Below, in pieces: positions 18,730 through 28,022 of a DNA stretch of 64,000 nt (position 1 is its first letter; every line of letters starts with the position of its first letter). A model generated the notes under the pieces. That model was not told the origin of the DNA. It worked only from the letters and a program-made list of their open reading frames with translations, and searched no databases. This DNA comes from Pseudobacillus wudalianchiensis (GTDB lineage Bacteria > Bacillota > Bacilli > Bacillales > Domibacillaceae), in contig NZ_MAYT01000001.1 in assembly GCF_001685015.1 (NCBI RefSeq), positions 573,227 to 637,226 of the forward strand. Direction: 5' to 3'. The position numbers were made by a program, and so were the translations under genes.

Positions 18730-20119
18730 GTTTATTCACCTCATTATTTGATATTGCTGGTGTTGTTGGAGAGGACTTTTTAAACAAGAAGTAGAAACCA
18801 ACAGCCCACCAGGCAAGTGTAATAACCCATTCATAAGGCCAGATTAGTGCAGATGGCATACCTGGCATATACAAAATGATAAAGCCAATGGTCAAGATTA
18901 GAGAAGACCAGCCGATCAAGCTACTGTTGCCAGCTTTGAAAGGTCTTTCTAACTCGGGCTTGTTTTTACGCAGCCACAAAAAGGAAACAGAAACCATAAA
19001 GTAAGCGAGTACAATAGCAAGTCCTCCAGCATCAACAAACCAGACGAGTGCCGGCCGGCCGAGCAGTGGGCTCAGAGTAGAAAGAAGACCAATAACTAAA
19101 ATGGCATTAGCAGGTGTTTTGTATGTTGGATGGATTTTACCGAACCACGCTGGCAGGGCTCCATCTTGTGCCATAGCATACATAATCCGGCTCGCGCCAA
19201 TGATAAAAGCATTCCAGCTCGTTAAAATACCAGCAATTCCGCCAAGAATCAAAATTTTAGCAAATAACGGTGAACCAAAAGCCGCTCCCATCGCATCAGC
19301 TGTCGCAAGAGTGGAAAGCTTTAATTCATTTGGTCCAAGACTTAGGGAAACACCGTAAATAATAAGTACATACCATAGAACAGCGAAACTAACAGATAAA
19401 ATAATGATTTTGCCAATCGCTTTCATTGGAATGTTCATTTCTTCGGCTACTTGCGGGATAACGTCAAATCCAACGAATAAGAAAGGGGTCATGATCATCA
19501 CACCCATCACGCCTGCCATTCCTCCGACAAACAATGGATCCATATTTTGAATTTCACCGCCGCCAAATGTAGAACCAAACACGAGCATTAATCCGATAGC
19601 CGTTAACAACAAAGTTAAAACAATTTGCAAAAAGGCCGCCTGCTTAACACCGATCCAGTTAATGATGGTTACGATGATCGATCCGACCATTCCGATCGCT
19701 GCCCAGGAAAAGTAAACATCCCAGCCGCCAAGGGTCCATAGATAACCAGCTTGATAATTAGGAAAAATATACTCTACGACTGTAGGCAGAGCAACTGCTT
19801 CAAATGCCACCACTGAAATATAGCCAAGCAAGAGGGCCCAGGCCACAATGAAGGCTGCTTTCATTCCGAGTGTTTCTTTGAGAAAGTGATAGGCGCCCCC
19901 AGTCTTTGGGAAAACGGTTGTCATTTCCGCGTAGGTTAGACCTACACAAATAACGAGAACACCGCCGAGAAGAAAGGCGATAATGGAGCCGATTGATCCT
20001 GCTTTTAGTATCCAATCGCCTGACAAGACGACCCAGCCCCAGCCGATCATAGCGCCAAAAGCGAGTACAAGAACATCGACCCTAGACAATACTTTGTTGA
20101 AATCTTGCTGCTTTTCCAT
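18716..20119 (-). CDS. APC-superfamily amino acid/amine permease
   Basis: A 467-residue transporter with about 12 membrane helices. The first helix carries the APC signature region LAFGAMIGWGWVVLSGDWI, and helix 3 VFPKTGGAYHFLK. The ATG at 20119 has GGAGG 10 bases upstream; an earlier in-frame start lacks a ribosome binding site. It is the first gene of a two-gene operon with the aminotransferase and likely imports its substrate. Upstream lies a structured leader (20213-20274). Confidence 0.88.
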   Translation of the reverse strand: MEKQQDFNKVLSRVDVLVLAFGAMIGWGWVVLSGDWILKAGSIGSIIAFLLGGVLVICVGLTYAEMTTVFPKTGGAYHFLKETLGMKAAFIVAWALLLGYISVVAFEAVALPTVVEYIFPNYQAGYLWTLGGWDVYFSWAAIGMVGSIIVTIINWIGVKQAAFLQIVLTLLLTAIGLMLVFGSTFGGGEIQNMDPLFVGGMAGVMGVMIMTPFLFVGFDVIPQVAEEMNIPMKAIGKIIILSVSFAVLWYVLIIYGVSLSLGPNELKLSTLATADAMGAAFGSPLFAKILILGGIAGILTSWNAFIIGASRIMYAMAQDGALPAWFGKIHPTYKTPANAILVIGLLSTLSPLLGRPALVWFVDAGGLAIVLAYFMVSVSFLWLRKNKPELERPFKAGNSSLIGWSSLILTIGFIILYMPGMPSALIWPYEWVITLAWWAVGFYFLFKKSSPTTPAISNNEVNKHVNK

Positions 20120-20212
20120 TATGTATAACCTCCTGTAAATCCTTAAGCCTTTCCACAATGTAGCAAAAACACTGTTTATTATGAATTTTTAGTTTTTTAT
20201 GTATAATAAAAG

Positions 20213-20274
20213 CCAGCAGTAATCAACCGATCTAAAGACAACAGGTTGGTACAGACTGGCTCTTTGACTGCTGG
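20213..20274 (-). promoter_or_regulatory. Structured leader/attenuator-like element upstream of the permease operon
   Basis: Nested inverted repeats: outer CCAGCAGT (20213-20220) / ACTGCTGG (20267-20274), inner seven-base stem 20222-20228 / 20244-20250. On the minus strand the outer stem is followed at once by CTTTTATTAT, terminator-like, about 90 bases before the permease start. The rest of 20120-20550 is AT-rich and holds no gene; a TATAAT at 20501-20506 may be the -10 for polYB. Confidence 0.4.
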
Positions 20275-20550
20275 AACAATTCTGGAAGGAAAAGTGAGCA
20301 GACTAAACAGTTCTATATTAAAATTGAATAAAAATGTTAAATTGTTAAATTTCTGTGAAAAGGCTTATTTAATGTCAGTTTATCTTATTCTAAAAAATTT
20401 GTAAATGAATTTTCAAAATTATTTAATGAATAATAATATTTCTATCAAGAGGCTCAGTTCTATCTTCAATAGAATACATGTTGTTTTTCCTTTTTCGTTG
20501 TATAATAAAAAGATAGTTATTATTCGAAAATAACAGCGGGAGTGGATAAA

Positions 20551-21801
20551 TTGGAAAATTTTTATCCAAAGAATGGACGTGTCATCCTGCATGTTGATAT
20601 GAACAGCTTTTATGCATCCGTAGAAGTTGCCCATGATCCCTCGTTGCGGGGAAGGCCTCTTGCGATCGCTGGAAATCCCCAAGAACGGAAAGGCATTATT
20701 GTCACTTGCAGCTATGAAGCAAGAGAGTTTGGGATAAAAACGACGATGACAGTTTGGGAAGCAAAGAGACTATGTCCGGAATTAATTATTTTGCCCCCAA
20801 ATTTTGAACGGTACCGGCAGGCGTCACAGGAAATGTTTCGTATTTTGACCCAATATACTCCGCTTATCGAACCCGTATCTATTGACGAAGGATACTTAGA
20901 TATAACGAATAGTCATTCGCTCGGGAAGCCTTTAGACATTGCTCGGGCGATTCAGGAACAAATTTTAGCACACTTGTCACTGCCGTGCAGCATCGGAGTA
21001 GCACCTAATAAGTTTCTAGCTAAAATGGCATCAGACATGAAAAAACCTCTCGGGATTACCGTATTAAGAAAGAGAGAGGTCCCCGCTGTTTTATGGCCTC
21101 TACCCGTGATAAACATGCACGGTGTCGGGCAAAAAACAGCAGATAAGCTCGCAGCTCTTGGCATTTTAACGATTGGCGATTTAGCTAAGGGAAATGATCA
21201 TTTGCTTAAAAGTCGCTTGGGTATTAGAGGAATGCGTTTGAAAGAGCGAGCGAATGGCGTTGATCATCGTAAAGTTGATCCTGAGGCAGCGAATGATTTT
21301 AAAAGTGTAGGACAGTCTATTACACTGCCAAAAGATGAAACAAAGCAGCAGGAGCTTTTGGCCGTGCTTCAGAAGCTGTCTGAGAGAGTCGCTGCCCGGT
21401 TGCAAAAAAAAGAGGTTCTTGGTACGTCCATTAGTATTATGATTCGTTACAAAGATTGGAAGACGATTACACGCAGCAAAAGGTTAGCAGAACCAACGCA
21501 AAATACTAGTGCTATCTTAGAAGAGGCTAAATATTTATTTCTAAAGCATTGGAACGGAAATGGAGTCCGTCTTCTCGGTATTACGCTGTCTGACCTAGTG
21601 GAGAAAGGGCAGGCAGATGTACAGCTTGATTTATTTTCCTATGAGCAGACGGCTAAAAAAGCCTCATTAATGGAAACGATGAAAAGGATCAATGAAAAAT
21701 ATGGGGATGGAATCATTCATCAGGCAAACGAAAAGAGACCGGTTGGCAAAGAAGCCGTACCCGGCCATACAGAAGAAGATGATGACGTAAAGAATGAATA
21801 A
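20551..21801 (+). CDS. dinB: Y-family DNA polymerase IV (YqjH/PolY1-like)
   Basis: Error-prone lesion-bypass polymerase, 416 residues. Palm catalytic acidic residues are in HVDMNSFYASVE (D16) and SIDEGYLD; the helix-hairpin-helix is INMHGVGQKTADKLAALGI. The little-finger domain follows, and QLDLF near the end is a textbook beta-clamp-binding pentapeptide. TTG at 20551 is preferred (GGGAGTGG five bases upstream); an in-frame GTG at 20542 overlaps that site. It sits at the yqjH position of B. subtilis. I see no LexA box in the upstream region. Confidence 0.93.
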   Translation: MENFYPKNGRVILHVDMNSFYASVEVAHDPSLRGRPLAIAGNPQERKGIIVTCSYEAREFGIKTTMTVWEAKRLCPELIILPPNFERYRQASQEMFRILTQYTPLIEPVSIDEGYLDITNSHSLGKPLDIARAIQEQILAHLSLPCSIGVAPNKFLAKMASDMKKPLGITVLRKREVPAVLWPLPVINMHGVGQKTADKLAALGILTIGDLAKGNDHLLKSRLGIRGMRLKERANGVDHRKVDPEAANDFKSVGQSITLPKDETKQQELLAVLQKLSERVAARLQKKEVLGTSISIMIRYKDWKTITRSKRLAEPTQNTSAILEEAKYLFLKHWNGNGVRLLGITLSDLVEKGQADVQLDLFSYEQTAKKASLMETMKRINEKYGDGIIHQANEKRPVGKEAVPGHTEEDDDVKNE

Positions 21802-21823
21802 AAGTTACAAGAATGATTGTAGT

Positions 21824-22258
21824 TCAGGAATGTTCACCTTCCACAGCAAAGAATGGATCGATTTGCCGTTTCAAAGTGATAGAGGGACTGTTTTTTCCGA
21901 TTTTTTTCTCATCTTTCAGCCAAATGCTGTCTTTATCAACGGCATAAGCATGGGCGATCACGAGGCCAATATTTGTCTCAAATTCGTCGCTTTCTACAAT
22001 TAGATAGGGGATTTGATATTGAATAGCCAATTGAATATAAGGGGTTAAGTATGTGTAATCAAGATCGCTATTTAAGCGCATTTCTCCTTCGCGAATAATG
22101 GAGATCCATTTCTCTACTTCGTCTCTTCCTTGTTTTTTGTAGATTTGTTTGGCTGTGAGTGCGCCTTCAATCCGCTCTCTTTCTGTCCCCAAGTATTCTC
22201 TTGCTCCATCAGACAGGGTAGCAGCGGATGTTTTGAAAGCTGACATAAATCTTTTCAA
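21824..22258 (-). CDS. YueI-family protein (DUF1694)
   Basis: A 144-residue cytoplasmic protein. The segments YLGTERERIEGALTAKQIY, LNSDLDYTYLTPYIQLAIQY and NIGLVIAHAYAVD match DUF1694/YueI. The family has an L7Ae-like fold and no known role. I start at TTG 22258 because GGAGG lies 8 bases upstream; the first ATG inside the longer frame precedes this Shine-Dalgarno sequence and the next ATG is 20 bases after it. It is convergent with dinB with only 22 bases between stops and no clear terminator. Confidence 0.78.
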   Translation of the reverse strand: MKRFMSAFKTSAATLSDGAREYLGTERERIEGALTAKQIYKKQGRDEVEKWISIIREGEMRLNSDLDYTYLTPYIQLAIQYQIPYLIVESDEFETNIGLVIAHAYAVDKDSIWLKDEKKIGKNSPSITLKRQIDPFFAVEGEHS

Positions 22259-22368
22259 AAGCCCAACCTCCCTCTGTATAGACAGCATTTTATTTTGTAT
22301 ACCCTTAATGGCTGCAGATTAACGCACTTTTTGTCTTATTGTTAAATTTTTTTAAGGAAGTGGACAGA

Positions 22369-23283
22369 ATGGATATTTTATTTCTAGGAACCGGAGCAGG
22401 TGTGCCGGGAAAAGTAAGAAATGTAAGTTCACTAGCGCTCAGGATGTTGAACGAAAGAGGGGCAGTCTGGCTATTTGATTGCGGGGAAGCGACACAGCAT
22501 CAAATTTTACATACGTCTCTTAAACCGAGACGGATTGAAAAAATATTTATTACTCATTTGCACGGTGACCATATTTTTGGTCTGCCGGGTTTGCTCGGAA
22601 GCCGCTCTTTCCAAGGCGGCGAGCTGCCGCTTACAGTGTATGGGCCAAAAGGAATTAAAGAGTTTATTCAAGTCTCTATCAGTATAAGCGGAACAAGGCT
22701 GCAGTATGAGTTGGAAATAATAGAAATAGATGAAGGACATGTGTTTGAAGATGACCATCTAACCGTAACAGCCCGTCGGCTTGAACACGGCATTGAGTCG
22801 TACGGATATCGACTTCAAGAAAAGGACAAGCCGGGAGTCCTGCTTGTGGAAGAGTTGAAAAAAGACGGAATACCTCCGGGGCCTCTCTATAAAGAAATTA
22901 AATTAGGAAATACGGTTACATTAGAGGATGGCCGGCTTATTGATCCGAAAAAGTATACCGGCTTGCCGCAAAAAGGTAAAACTATCGCGATTTTAGGGGA
23001 TTCGCGGCCTTGTGAGGCGGCTGTTGAACTTGCGAGGGAAGCCGATCTGCTCATTCATGAAGCAACATTTTCAGCGGAAACTCCGCAAATGGCCCACGAC
23101 TATTTTCATTCTACAACGGCTCAGGCAGCAGAAATTGCTTCAAAAGCCGGTGTAAAAACACTCATTTTAAATCACATTAGTTCCAGGTATACAAAAGATG
23201 AAATGGAACAGCTAAAGAGAGAAGCGGAAGCCGTCTTTACCCCGGTCCTTCTTGCTTATGATTTTATGGAGTTTTCGATTTGA
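22369..23283 (+). CDS. rnz: Ribonuclease Z (tRNA 3'-processing endonuclease)
   Basis: Metallo-beta-lactamase-fold endonuclease that removes 3' trailers from tRNA precursors lacking an encoded CCA. 304 residues, the usual short (S-type) length. Zinc motif THLHGDH (H63, H65, D67, H68), further ligands in LIHEATF and LNHISSRY, and the exosite arm around 150-180 ([20 protein letters not shown]). ATG at 22369 follows AAGGAAGTGG. It is at the yqjK position of B. subtilis. Confidence 0.96.
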   Translation: MDILFLGTGAGVPGKVRNVSSLALRMLNERGAVWLFDCGEATQHQILHTSLKPRRIEKIFITHLHGDHIFGLPGLLGSRSFQGGELPLTVYGPKGIKEFIQVSISISGTRLQYELEIIEIDEGHVFEDDHLTVTARRLEHGIESYGYRLQEKDKPGVLLVEELKKDGIPPGPLYKEIKLGNTVTLEDGRLIDPKKYTGLPQKGKTIAILGDSRPCEAAVELAREADLLIHEATFSAETPQMAHDYFHSTTAQAAEIASKAGVKTLILNHISSRYTKDEMEQLKREAEAVFTPVLLAYDFMEFSI

Positions 23284-23296
23284 TGAAAAGCGAAAA

Positions 23297-23325
23297 AGTC
23301 CGCTTTCCTTCCAGGAAAGCAGACT
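23297..23325 (+). terminator. Hairpin after rnz
   Basis: CGCTTTCCT/AGGAAAGC stem extended by AGTC/GACT with one bulge; no T-tract follows, so it may be a processed 3' end rather than the main terminator. Confidence 0.5.
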
Positions 23326-23357
23326 CTAGAGTATAGATGAAAAATCATTTATATCAC

Positions 23358-23432
23358 GTCAGGCTGATGGCCAACAGATATCTTTCAAAACGTACAAGAA
23401 AGAGGGAGTTGGTTAATAGCCTGACATTTTTA
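23358..23432. terminator. Long hairpin terminator between rnz and namA
   Basis: GTCAGGCT (23358-23365) pairs with AGCCTGAC (23418-23425), with inner CCAAC/GTTGG; ATTTTTATT follows on the plus strand. The CAGGCTG...AGCCTG termini recall the dispersed element described at 37902, but the interior does not match clearly. Confidence 0.65.
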
Positions 23433-24446
23433 TTACCAGCCCCGTTCGTACTGTACAGGTGCTTTTATTTCTGTTTTTAACTCGATCGCTGCTCGGCGCG
23501 GCCAATAAGGATCTCGCAATAATTCACGGCCGAGGAAAATTAAGTCTGCTCGTTCGTTACGCAAAATTTCTTCAGCCTGAGAAGGGGACGTAATCATGCC
23601 GACCGCTCCTACAGGAATGTTGGCACCATGTTTAATCGTTTCAGCAAATTTCACTTGATAGCCGGGGAAAACACTGATTTTTGCCGGTACAACGGCTCCT
23701 GAGCTAACATCTATTAAATCAACACCCAACTCTTTCAATTGCTTAGCGATCTCGCTGTAGTCATCGGCATTCAGCCCGTTTTCATTGTAATCATTCGCTG
23801 ATACCCGAACAAACAAAGGGCCGTTCCAAATGCTTCGGACTGCTTGAATGATTTGTTGTAAAAAGCGAAGTCTATTTTCCGTGCTTCCGCCGTATTCATC
23901 TTCCCGGTGATTCGTCAGCGGGGAAAGGAATTCATTGATTAAGTATCCGTGTGCACCATGAAGCTCGATAACGTCAAAGCCTGCTTCTTTTGCTCGTCTA
24001 GCTCCTTCGGCAAACGCTTCGATCGTTTGTTTAATTTCAGCTTTTGTCATTTCTTTCGGTGTTTTCATTGTTTCATCGAATGCTAATGCAGTAGGGGCTA
24101 AAATTTCTCCTCTTACTTCGGACTTACGCCCAGCATGAGCGAGCTGAATGCCAATTTTCGCATCGTGGGCTTTTACTAAAGAAACGAGCTTTTTAAATCC
24201 AGCTGTATGGTCATCGCTCCATATGCCGAGATCATTTTCGCTAATTCGGCCTTCAGGAGTAACCGCAGTTGCTTCTACGATAATCAAACCAACTTGACCG
24301 ACTGCTCGCCCTGGGTAGTGAACGAGGTGCCAATCGTTTACTTTGCCGTCCTCTTCCGCAGAATACATGCACATCGGCGACATGACGATTCGGTTCTTTA
24401 AGGTAACATCTTTAATCGTGTAAGGTTCAAATAATTTTCTTGCCAT
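23433..24446 (-). CDS. namA: NADPH dehydrogenase NamA (old yellow enzyme, YqjM)
   Basis: FMN-dependent ene-reductase of 337 residues that reduces alpha,beta-unsaturated aldehydes and ketones. The redox-tuning cysteine C26 and Y28 are in [12 protein letters not shown]; active-site histidines are in [27 protein letters not shown] is the family signature. The C-terminal YERGW supplies the arginine finger of the YqjM subclass. ATG at 24446 has AAGGAGG. It lies 69 bases downstream of proI on the same strand and may be partly co-transcribed; B. subtilis has yqjM in the same neighbourhood. Confidence 0.95.
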   Translation of the reverse strand: MARKLFEPYTIKDVTLKNRIVMSPMCMYSAEEDGKVNDWHLVHYPGRAVGQVGLIIVEATAVTPEGRISENDLGIWSDDHTAGFKKLVSLVKAHDAKIGIQLAHAGRKSEVRGEILAPTALAFDETMKTPKEMTKAEIKQTIEAFAEGARRAKEAGFDVIELHGAHGYLINEFLSPLTNHREDEYGGSTENRLRFLQQIIQAVRSIWNGPLFVRVSANDYNENGLNADDYSEIAKQLKELGVDLIDVSSGAVVPAKISVFPGYQVKFAETIKHGANIPVGAVGMITSPSQAEEILRNERADLIFLGRELLRDPYWPRRAAIELKTEIKAPVQYERGW

Positions 24447-24515
24447 TGGAATCCTCCTTCAATATCTGCCAAATTCCATTATAGCAAGGCATTTTGAAGA
24501 GCCAAAATAATTGGC

Positions 24516-25343
24516 TTATTGCTTTACTGGGTTTTGGTAAGGAAGGCCGAGGCGTTTGGATTGGGCAGTGGCTTCTACAATGCAGTCTACAAAAGCTTGC
24601 TTGACTTTTTCGTCTTCTAAAATTCGAATGCCAGCTTCTGTTGTGCCGCCTGGGCTCGTGACACCTTTGCGAAGCTGTTCCGCTTTTCCTTCTGACACAG
24701 AAAGCATTTCAGCTGCCCCGAGCAGCGTTTGGATGATAAGCGGTTTGGCCGTTTCTTTTTCAAGACCAATGGCTTCTGCCGCTTGTTCCATCGCCTCTGC
24801 GACATAATAAATGTAAGCTGGGCCGCTCCCAGAAAGACCTGTCACCGCATCTAATTGCTCTTCTTTTACAATTTTTGTAAGTCCGATGGAAGAAAAAAGA
24901 GCGAGCGCCGCCATTTTTTGTTGTTCTGTCACATGCTCATTTATAGCGATGGCTGTCGCTGATTTTCCAACTGCTGCAGATGTATTCGGCATAGCACGAA
25001 CGATTGCACAAGACCGTCCTGTCATTTGTTCAATAAAATGAGTCGTTACCCCTGCCATCAGCGTAACAATTAAAGAGGAAGGTGAGAGGTGCTCTTTAAT
25101 CTTTTCTAACGCATCTTTTGCATCTTTTGGTTTCATCGCTAACACGACAATGCTGCTATCTGAAAGCATAGCTTCTATTTCGTAGCCAGTGTGAATTCCA
25201 TAACGCTTGTTAAGTTTCTGAAGCCGGTCTGAGTTCGCTTTGTTCGTTGCATAAATATCATCGGCAGTAAGGGCACCGTTTGAGATAGCACCTGAAATCA
25301 TCGCTTCCGCCATAGAGCCAGCACCGATAAATGTCGTTTTCAT
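24516..25343 (-). CDS. proI: Pyrroline-5-carboxylate reductase
   Basis: Last step of proline synthesis, NAD(P)H-dependent reduction of pyrroline-5-carboxylate. 275 residues: N-terminal Rossmann motif FIGAGSMAEAMISG, C-terminal dimerisation domain with the signature LDAVTGLSGSGPAYIYY and KGVTSPGGTTEAGI. The ATG at 25343 has AAAGGAGG; the frame extends 195 bases further but that part is the T-box leader, not protein. The gene is controlled by a T-box riboswitch with a CCU (Pro) specifier. A weak hairpin begins right at the stop codon. Confidence 0.95.
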   Translation of the reverse strand: MKTTFIGAGSMAEAMISGAISNGALTADDIYATNKANSDRLQKLNKRYGIHTGYEIEAMLSDSSIVVLAMKPKDAKDALEKIKEHLSPSSLIVTLMAGVTTHFIEQMTGRSCAIVRAMPNTSAAVGKSATAIAINEHVTEQQKMAALALFSSIGLTKIVKEEQLDAVTGLSGSGPAYIYYVAEAMEQAAEAIGLEKETAKPLIIQTLLGAAEMLSVSEGKAEQLRKGVTSPGGTTEAGIRILEDEKVKQAFVDCIVEATAQSKRLGLPYQNPVKQ

Positions 25344-25383
25344 CTGAATATCCTCCTTTAAATAAAATGTGAGTCGATAAATA

Positions 25384-25667
25384 AAAAAAACACCCTTTCG
25401 TCCTCTAGTAAAGGACGAAAGGGTGTTTGCTTCCGTGGTACCACCTTTGTTTGCAGAAATAAAAATTCTGCACACTCTGATCCCGATAACGCCGGGTCTG
25501 CGTTTAGGTTTTCCTAAAGGCTCAAAAGGCAGGTTCAATAAAAAAGCGGGTGATGGAGCTTTTCAGCCGGCGGGCTCCATTCTCTGGCACCATTTTTTAT
25601 TTACTGATCCTTTTTCATCGCTCGTTTATTATGAGAATTTTCTTTTAAGTGTTTATAGTTTGAGTTA
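25384..25667 (-). promoter_or_regulatory. T-box riboswitch (proline, CCU specifier) controlling proI
   Basis: Read on the minus strand. Order: stem I region; a GAA-CCU-GCC specifier site (complement of 25531-25533); stems II/III; the T-box core GGTGGTACCACGG (within 25429-25448); then a 14-base-pair terminator (25390-25403 with 25413-25426) and a run of eight T. Uncharged tRNA-Pro would bind the specifier and the T-box, favour the antiterminator and switch on proI. T-box control of proI is known in B. subtilis. Confidence 0.93.
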
Positions 25668-25673
25668 TATGTG

Positions 25674-25702
25674 ATTATGCAAAAAACCAATTCATCTGTC
25701 AA
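25674..25702 (-). promoter_or_regulatory. Sigma-A promoter of the proI T-box leader
   Basis: Minus strand: consensus -35 TTGACA, 17-base spacer, -10 CATAAT. Transcription would start near 25667. Confidence 0.75.
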
Positions 25703-25845
25703 GGGCAAATGAAAAATAAAGTTAATTTTTCCAATTCCATTGTGTGAAAATAATGACAAATACTTAGAGAGAAGCTAAAATGAGTAAAAAGATTGTTTTT
25801 TTGAAATAAAGATATGCTTATTATATGCAGGCAGGTGTTTCGTTT

Positions 25846-26817
25846 ATGAATGTTGAAAGTTTTGGCGATATTATAAAAATCACATTGCCGACTCCTTTTC
25901 CGGTCGGTGATGTAAATGTTTTTCTAATAAAAGGTGACCGTTTAACCCTTGTAGATGCAGGTGTTAAAACAGCTGCTTCTTTTGAAGCGTTCACATCTGG
26001 CTTATCTGAGATTGGTTATACAGTGGATGATATCGAACAAGCTGTTTTAACTCATCATCATCCTGATCATATTGGACTGCTTGATTTTCTTCCAGAAGGC
26101 ATTGACATTATCGGACACCCATATTGCAAAAAGTGGCTCGCTAAGGATGAAGAATTTTTAAAAGAAAATTTTCTCTTTTTTCGAGAGCTTTTTTTACAAG
26201 CTGGTTTACCGCCAGAAGCAGAGACGATGCTTGGGAAGATACAGTCGCCGTTAAAGTTCAGCAGTGAAAATAGTGCGTTAACGACTGCTGTCCAAGAAGG
26301 TGACCGACTGCCAGGGCTGGAAGAGTGGCGTGTTTTTGAAACGCCTGGTCATGCTCAAAGCCACCTGGCCTTTTTTCGGGAGAGAGATGGGGCTTTAATT
26401 GCTGGGGACCATATTTTAGCGACGATTTCTTCCAATCCACTTCTTGAGCCGCCGCTTAACCGTGGAGAAGAACGGCCGAAGCCTCAGCTTCAGTATAATG
26501 AATCGCTGAGAAAAATGATGAATGTTCCGGTTGACACGGTTTATACAGGACATGGAAAAGAAGTAAGAAATATTGTGCCTTTGATAACTCGTCGCTTAGA
26601 GCGTCAGCATGAGCGGGCGATGTCTGTGAAAGAGATGCTGAAAGAAAAGCCGCACACAGCGTTTGAGGTGTGTATGCGTCTTTTCCCGGCTGTATACAAA
26701 AAGGAAACGGGCTTAACGATGTCAGAGACCATTGGGCAGCTTGATTATCTTCTTCATATTGGGGAAGCAGGAGTTGAGCGGGACGATAAAGGAGTCCTGT
26801 TTTATTTTCCTTTGTGA
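25846..26817 (+). CDS. yqjP: Metallo-beta-lactamase-fold hydrolase (YqjP-like)
   Basis: A 323-residue MBL-fold protein. HxHxDH is H70-H-H72-P-D74-H75 (LTHHHPDHIG); later ligands are in ETPGHAQSH, AGDHILA and TGHGKEV. The C-terminal ~70 residues are the extra domain of the glyoxalase-II-like YqjP group. Substrate unknown. Start at ATG 25846 (GCAGGTG nine bases upstream); the in-frame ATG at 25825 lacks a ribosome binding site. The yqjQ-like gene follows at 18 bases, as in B. subtilis. Confidence 0.88.
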   Translation: MNVESFGDIIKITLPTPFPVGDVNVFLIKGDRLTLVDAGVKTAASFEAFTSGLSEIGYTVDDIEQAVLTHHHPDHIGLLDFLPEGIDIIGHPYCKKWLAKDEEFLKENFLFFRELFLQAGLPPEAETMLGKIQSPLKFSSENSALTTAVQEGDRLPGLEEWRVFETPGHAQSHLAFFRERDGALIAGDHILATISSNPLLEPPLNRGEERPKPQLQYNESLRKMMNVPVDTVYTGHGKEVRNIVPLITRRLERQHERAMSVKEMLKEKPHTAFEVCMRLFPAVYKKETGLTMSETIGQLDYLLHIGEAGVERDDKGVLFYFPL

Positions 26818-26834
26818 AGAAGAGGAGGAGTAAA

Positions 26835-27626
26835 ATGAGCCGTTTACAAGGAAAAACGATCATCATTACAGGTGCATCGAGTGGCTTGGGAATGGAAATA
26901 GCAAAGCAATCGGCAGCTGAAGGAGCTAGCGTAGTGCTGCTTGCCCGCCGTTTAGACCGCCTAAAAGAAATAAAAGAAGAGCTCACCCGCACTTTTTCAA
27001 CGGATGTATTCATTTATTCTATTGACATTAGCCGCAAAGAAGAAGTAGAGTGTGTATTTGATGAAATTTTAAAAACGGTAGCCTCTGTTGATGTTCTCGT
27101 CAATAATGCCGGCTTTGGTGTGTTCAATGAAGCCCATGAAGCGAAATGGGAAGAGATAGAATCAATGTTTCAAGTAAATGTTCTCGGGTTAATTGCTTGT
27201 ACACAAATGATTCTTCCTCACATGAAAACCCGGCGAAGCGGCCATATTATTAATATTGCTTCACAGGCTGGTAAGATGGCTACGCCTAAATCAAGTGTAT
27301 ACGCGGCCACAAAGCATGCGGTTCTTGGCTATACAAATAGCCTGCGAATGGAAATGGCACGTGACGGGGTTCAAGTAACGGCAGTGAATCCAGGGCCAAT
27401 TGCTACAGAGTTTTTCACGACGGCCGATCCGTCTGGCTCCTATGAGAAAAATGTAGCCCGATGGATGCTAAAGCCCGAGAAAGTGGCTAGTGAAGTAGTA
27501 AAAGCGATGAATACGAATAAAAGAGAAGTTAACTTGCCAAAGTGGATGAATGCCGGCAGTGTTCTTTATACTTTATTTCCGCGTGTAGTGGAGCGGCTTG
27601 GCCGCAAAGCATTTTTTAAAAAATAA
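26835..27626 (+). CDS. yqjQ: Short-chain dehydrogenase/reductase (YqjQ-like)
   Basis: Classical SDR of 263 residues: nucleotide motif TGASSGLG (12-19), NNAG (90-93), catalytic S143, Y156 and K160 (YAATK). Cofactor and substrate are not determined. ATG at 26835 follows GAGGAGGAG, preferred over an in-frame ATG 21 bases upstream that overlaps the yqjP stop. Co-transcribed with yqjP and ended by a terminator whose stem starts at the stop codon. Confidence 0.9.
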   Translation: MSRLQGKTIIITGASSGLGMEIAKQSAAEGASVVLLARRLDRLKEIKEELTRTFSTDVFIYSIDISRKEEVECVFDEILKTVASVDVLVNNAGFGVFNEAHEAKWEEIESMFQVNVLGLIACTQMILPHMKTRRSGHIINIASQAGKMATPKSSVYAATKHAVLGYTNSLRMEMARDGVQVTAVNPGPIATEFFTTADPSGSYEKNVARWMLKPEKVASEVVKAMNTNKREVNLPKWMNAGSVLYTLFPRVVERLGRKAFFKK

Positions 27627-27660
27627 TCAGGGTTAGGCAGCCTAATCCTGATTATTTATT
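27625..27660 (+). terminator. Terminator after yqjQ
   Basis: AATCAGG-GTTAGGC / GCCTAAT-CCTGATT stem (14 pairs, single-base loop as drawn), then ATTTATTAT. It begins within the stop codon. Confidence 0.85.
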
Positions 27661-27695
27661 ATAAATTCCAAGTGCCGGATAAGCACCCGGAGTCT

Positions 27696-27887
27696 TTATG
27701 TATTTGTGATAAAAGCATAGACCTCATCTTCAATAATTTCATACAATTCATCATCATCCGTGGCCCGCCGCTGTTGAACGCGGTCGATCAATGTGTTATA
27801 GATGCTTTCAGCTTCATTTTCCTCTAACGAAAAATGGTATTGAGACAAGTTTTGTTTAATCATTTTTTTCATAAATACCCGTTCCAA
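27696..27887 (-). CDS. yqzH: YqzH-like small protein
   Basis: A 63-residue cytoplasmic protein, acidic in its second half (ATDDDELYEIIEDEVYAFIT), resembling B. subtilis YqzH, which occupies the same place next to yqjQ. Function unknown. The start is TTG at 27887: AAAGGAG lies 7 bases upstream, while the first ATG inside the frame has nothing suitable. Confidence 0.75.
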   Translation of the reverse strand: MERVFMKKMIKQNLSQYHFSLEENEAESIYNTLIDRVQQRRATDDDELYEIIEDEVYAFITNT

Positions 27888-27921
27888 AAGATCACTCCTT
27901 TGCCGATGGTGGAGAAGAAAA

Positions 27922-28022
27922 GAGCCGCCAATCGTGACGGCTCACAGGCTGTTGCAAAGAATCCCTTTTCTTTGAAAGACAAGCGCTTTTACTCAGCCTA
28001 TAGCAAAACTTGAACAAGTTTT
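27922..28022 (-). repeat. Dispersed hairpin element, short copy E, with flanking hairpins, behind the CDGSH gene
   Basis: Core at 27945-28003 begins CAGGCTGTTG on the plus strand and ends with GAAAGACAAGCGC...CTCAGCCTA, matching both ends of the 128-bp element at 37902 with most of the interior missing. It is flanked by GAGCCG/CGGCTC (27922-27943; T-rich on the minus strand, so the terminator of the CDGSH gene) and by AAAACTTG/CAAGTTTT (28005-28022), which overlaps that gene's stop. Confidence 0.65.

Noticed and set aside
20256-20271. TGGCTCTTTGACTGCT as a sigma-54 (-24/-12) promoter on the plus strand
   Set aside because: GG and GC spacing fits, but it points away from the permease operon towards dinB, no sigma-54 activator is nearby, and the bases are better explained as part of the nested hairpin.
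25344-25538. N-terminal extension of ProI
   Set aside because: The open frame runs through the T-box terminator and antiterminator; it is untranslated leader.
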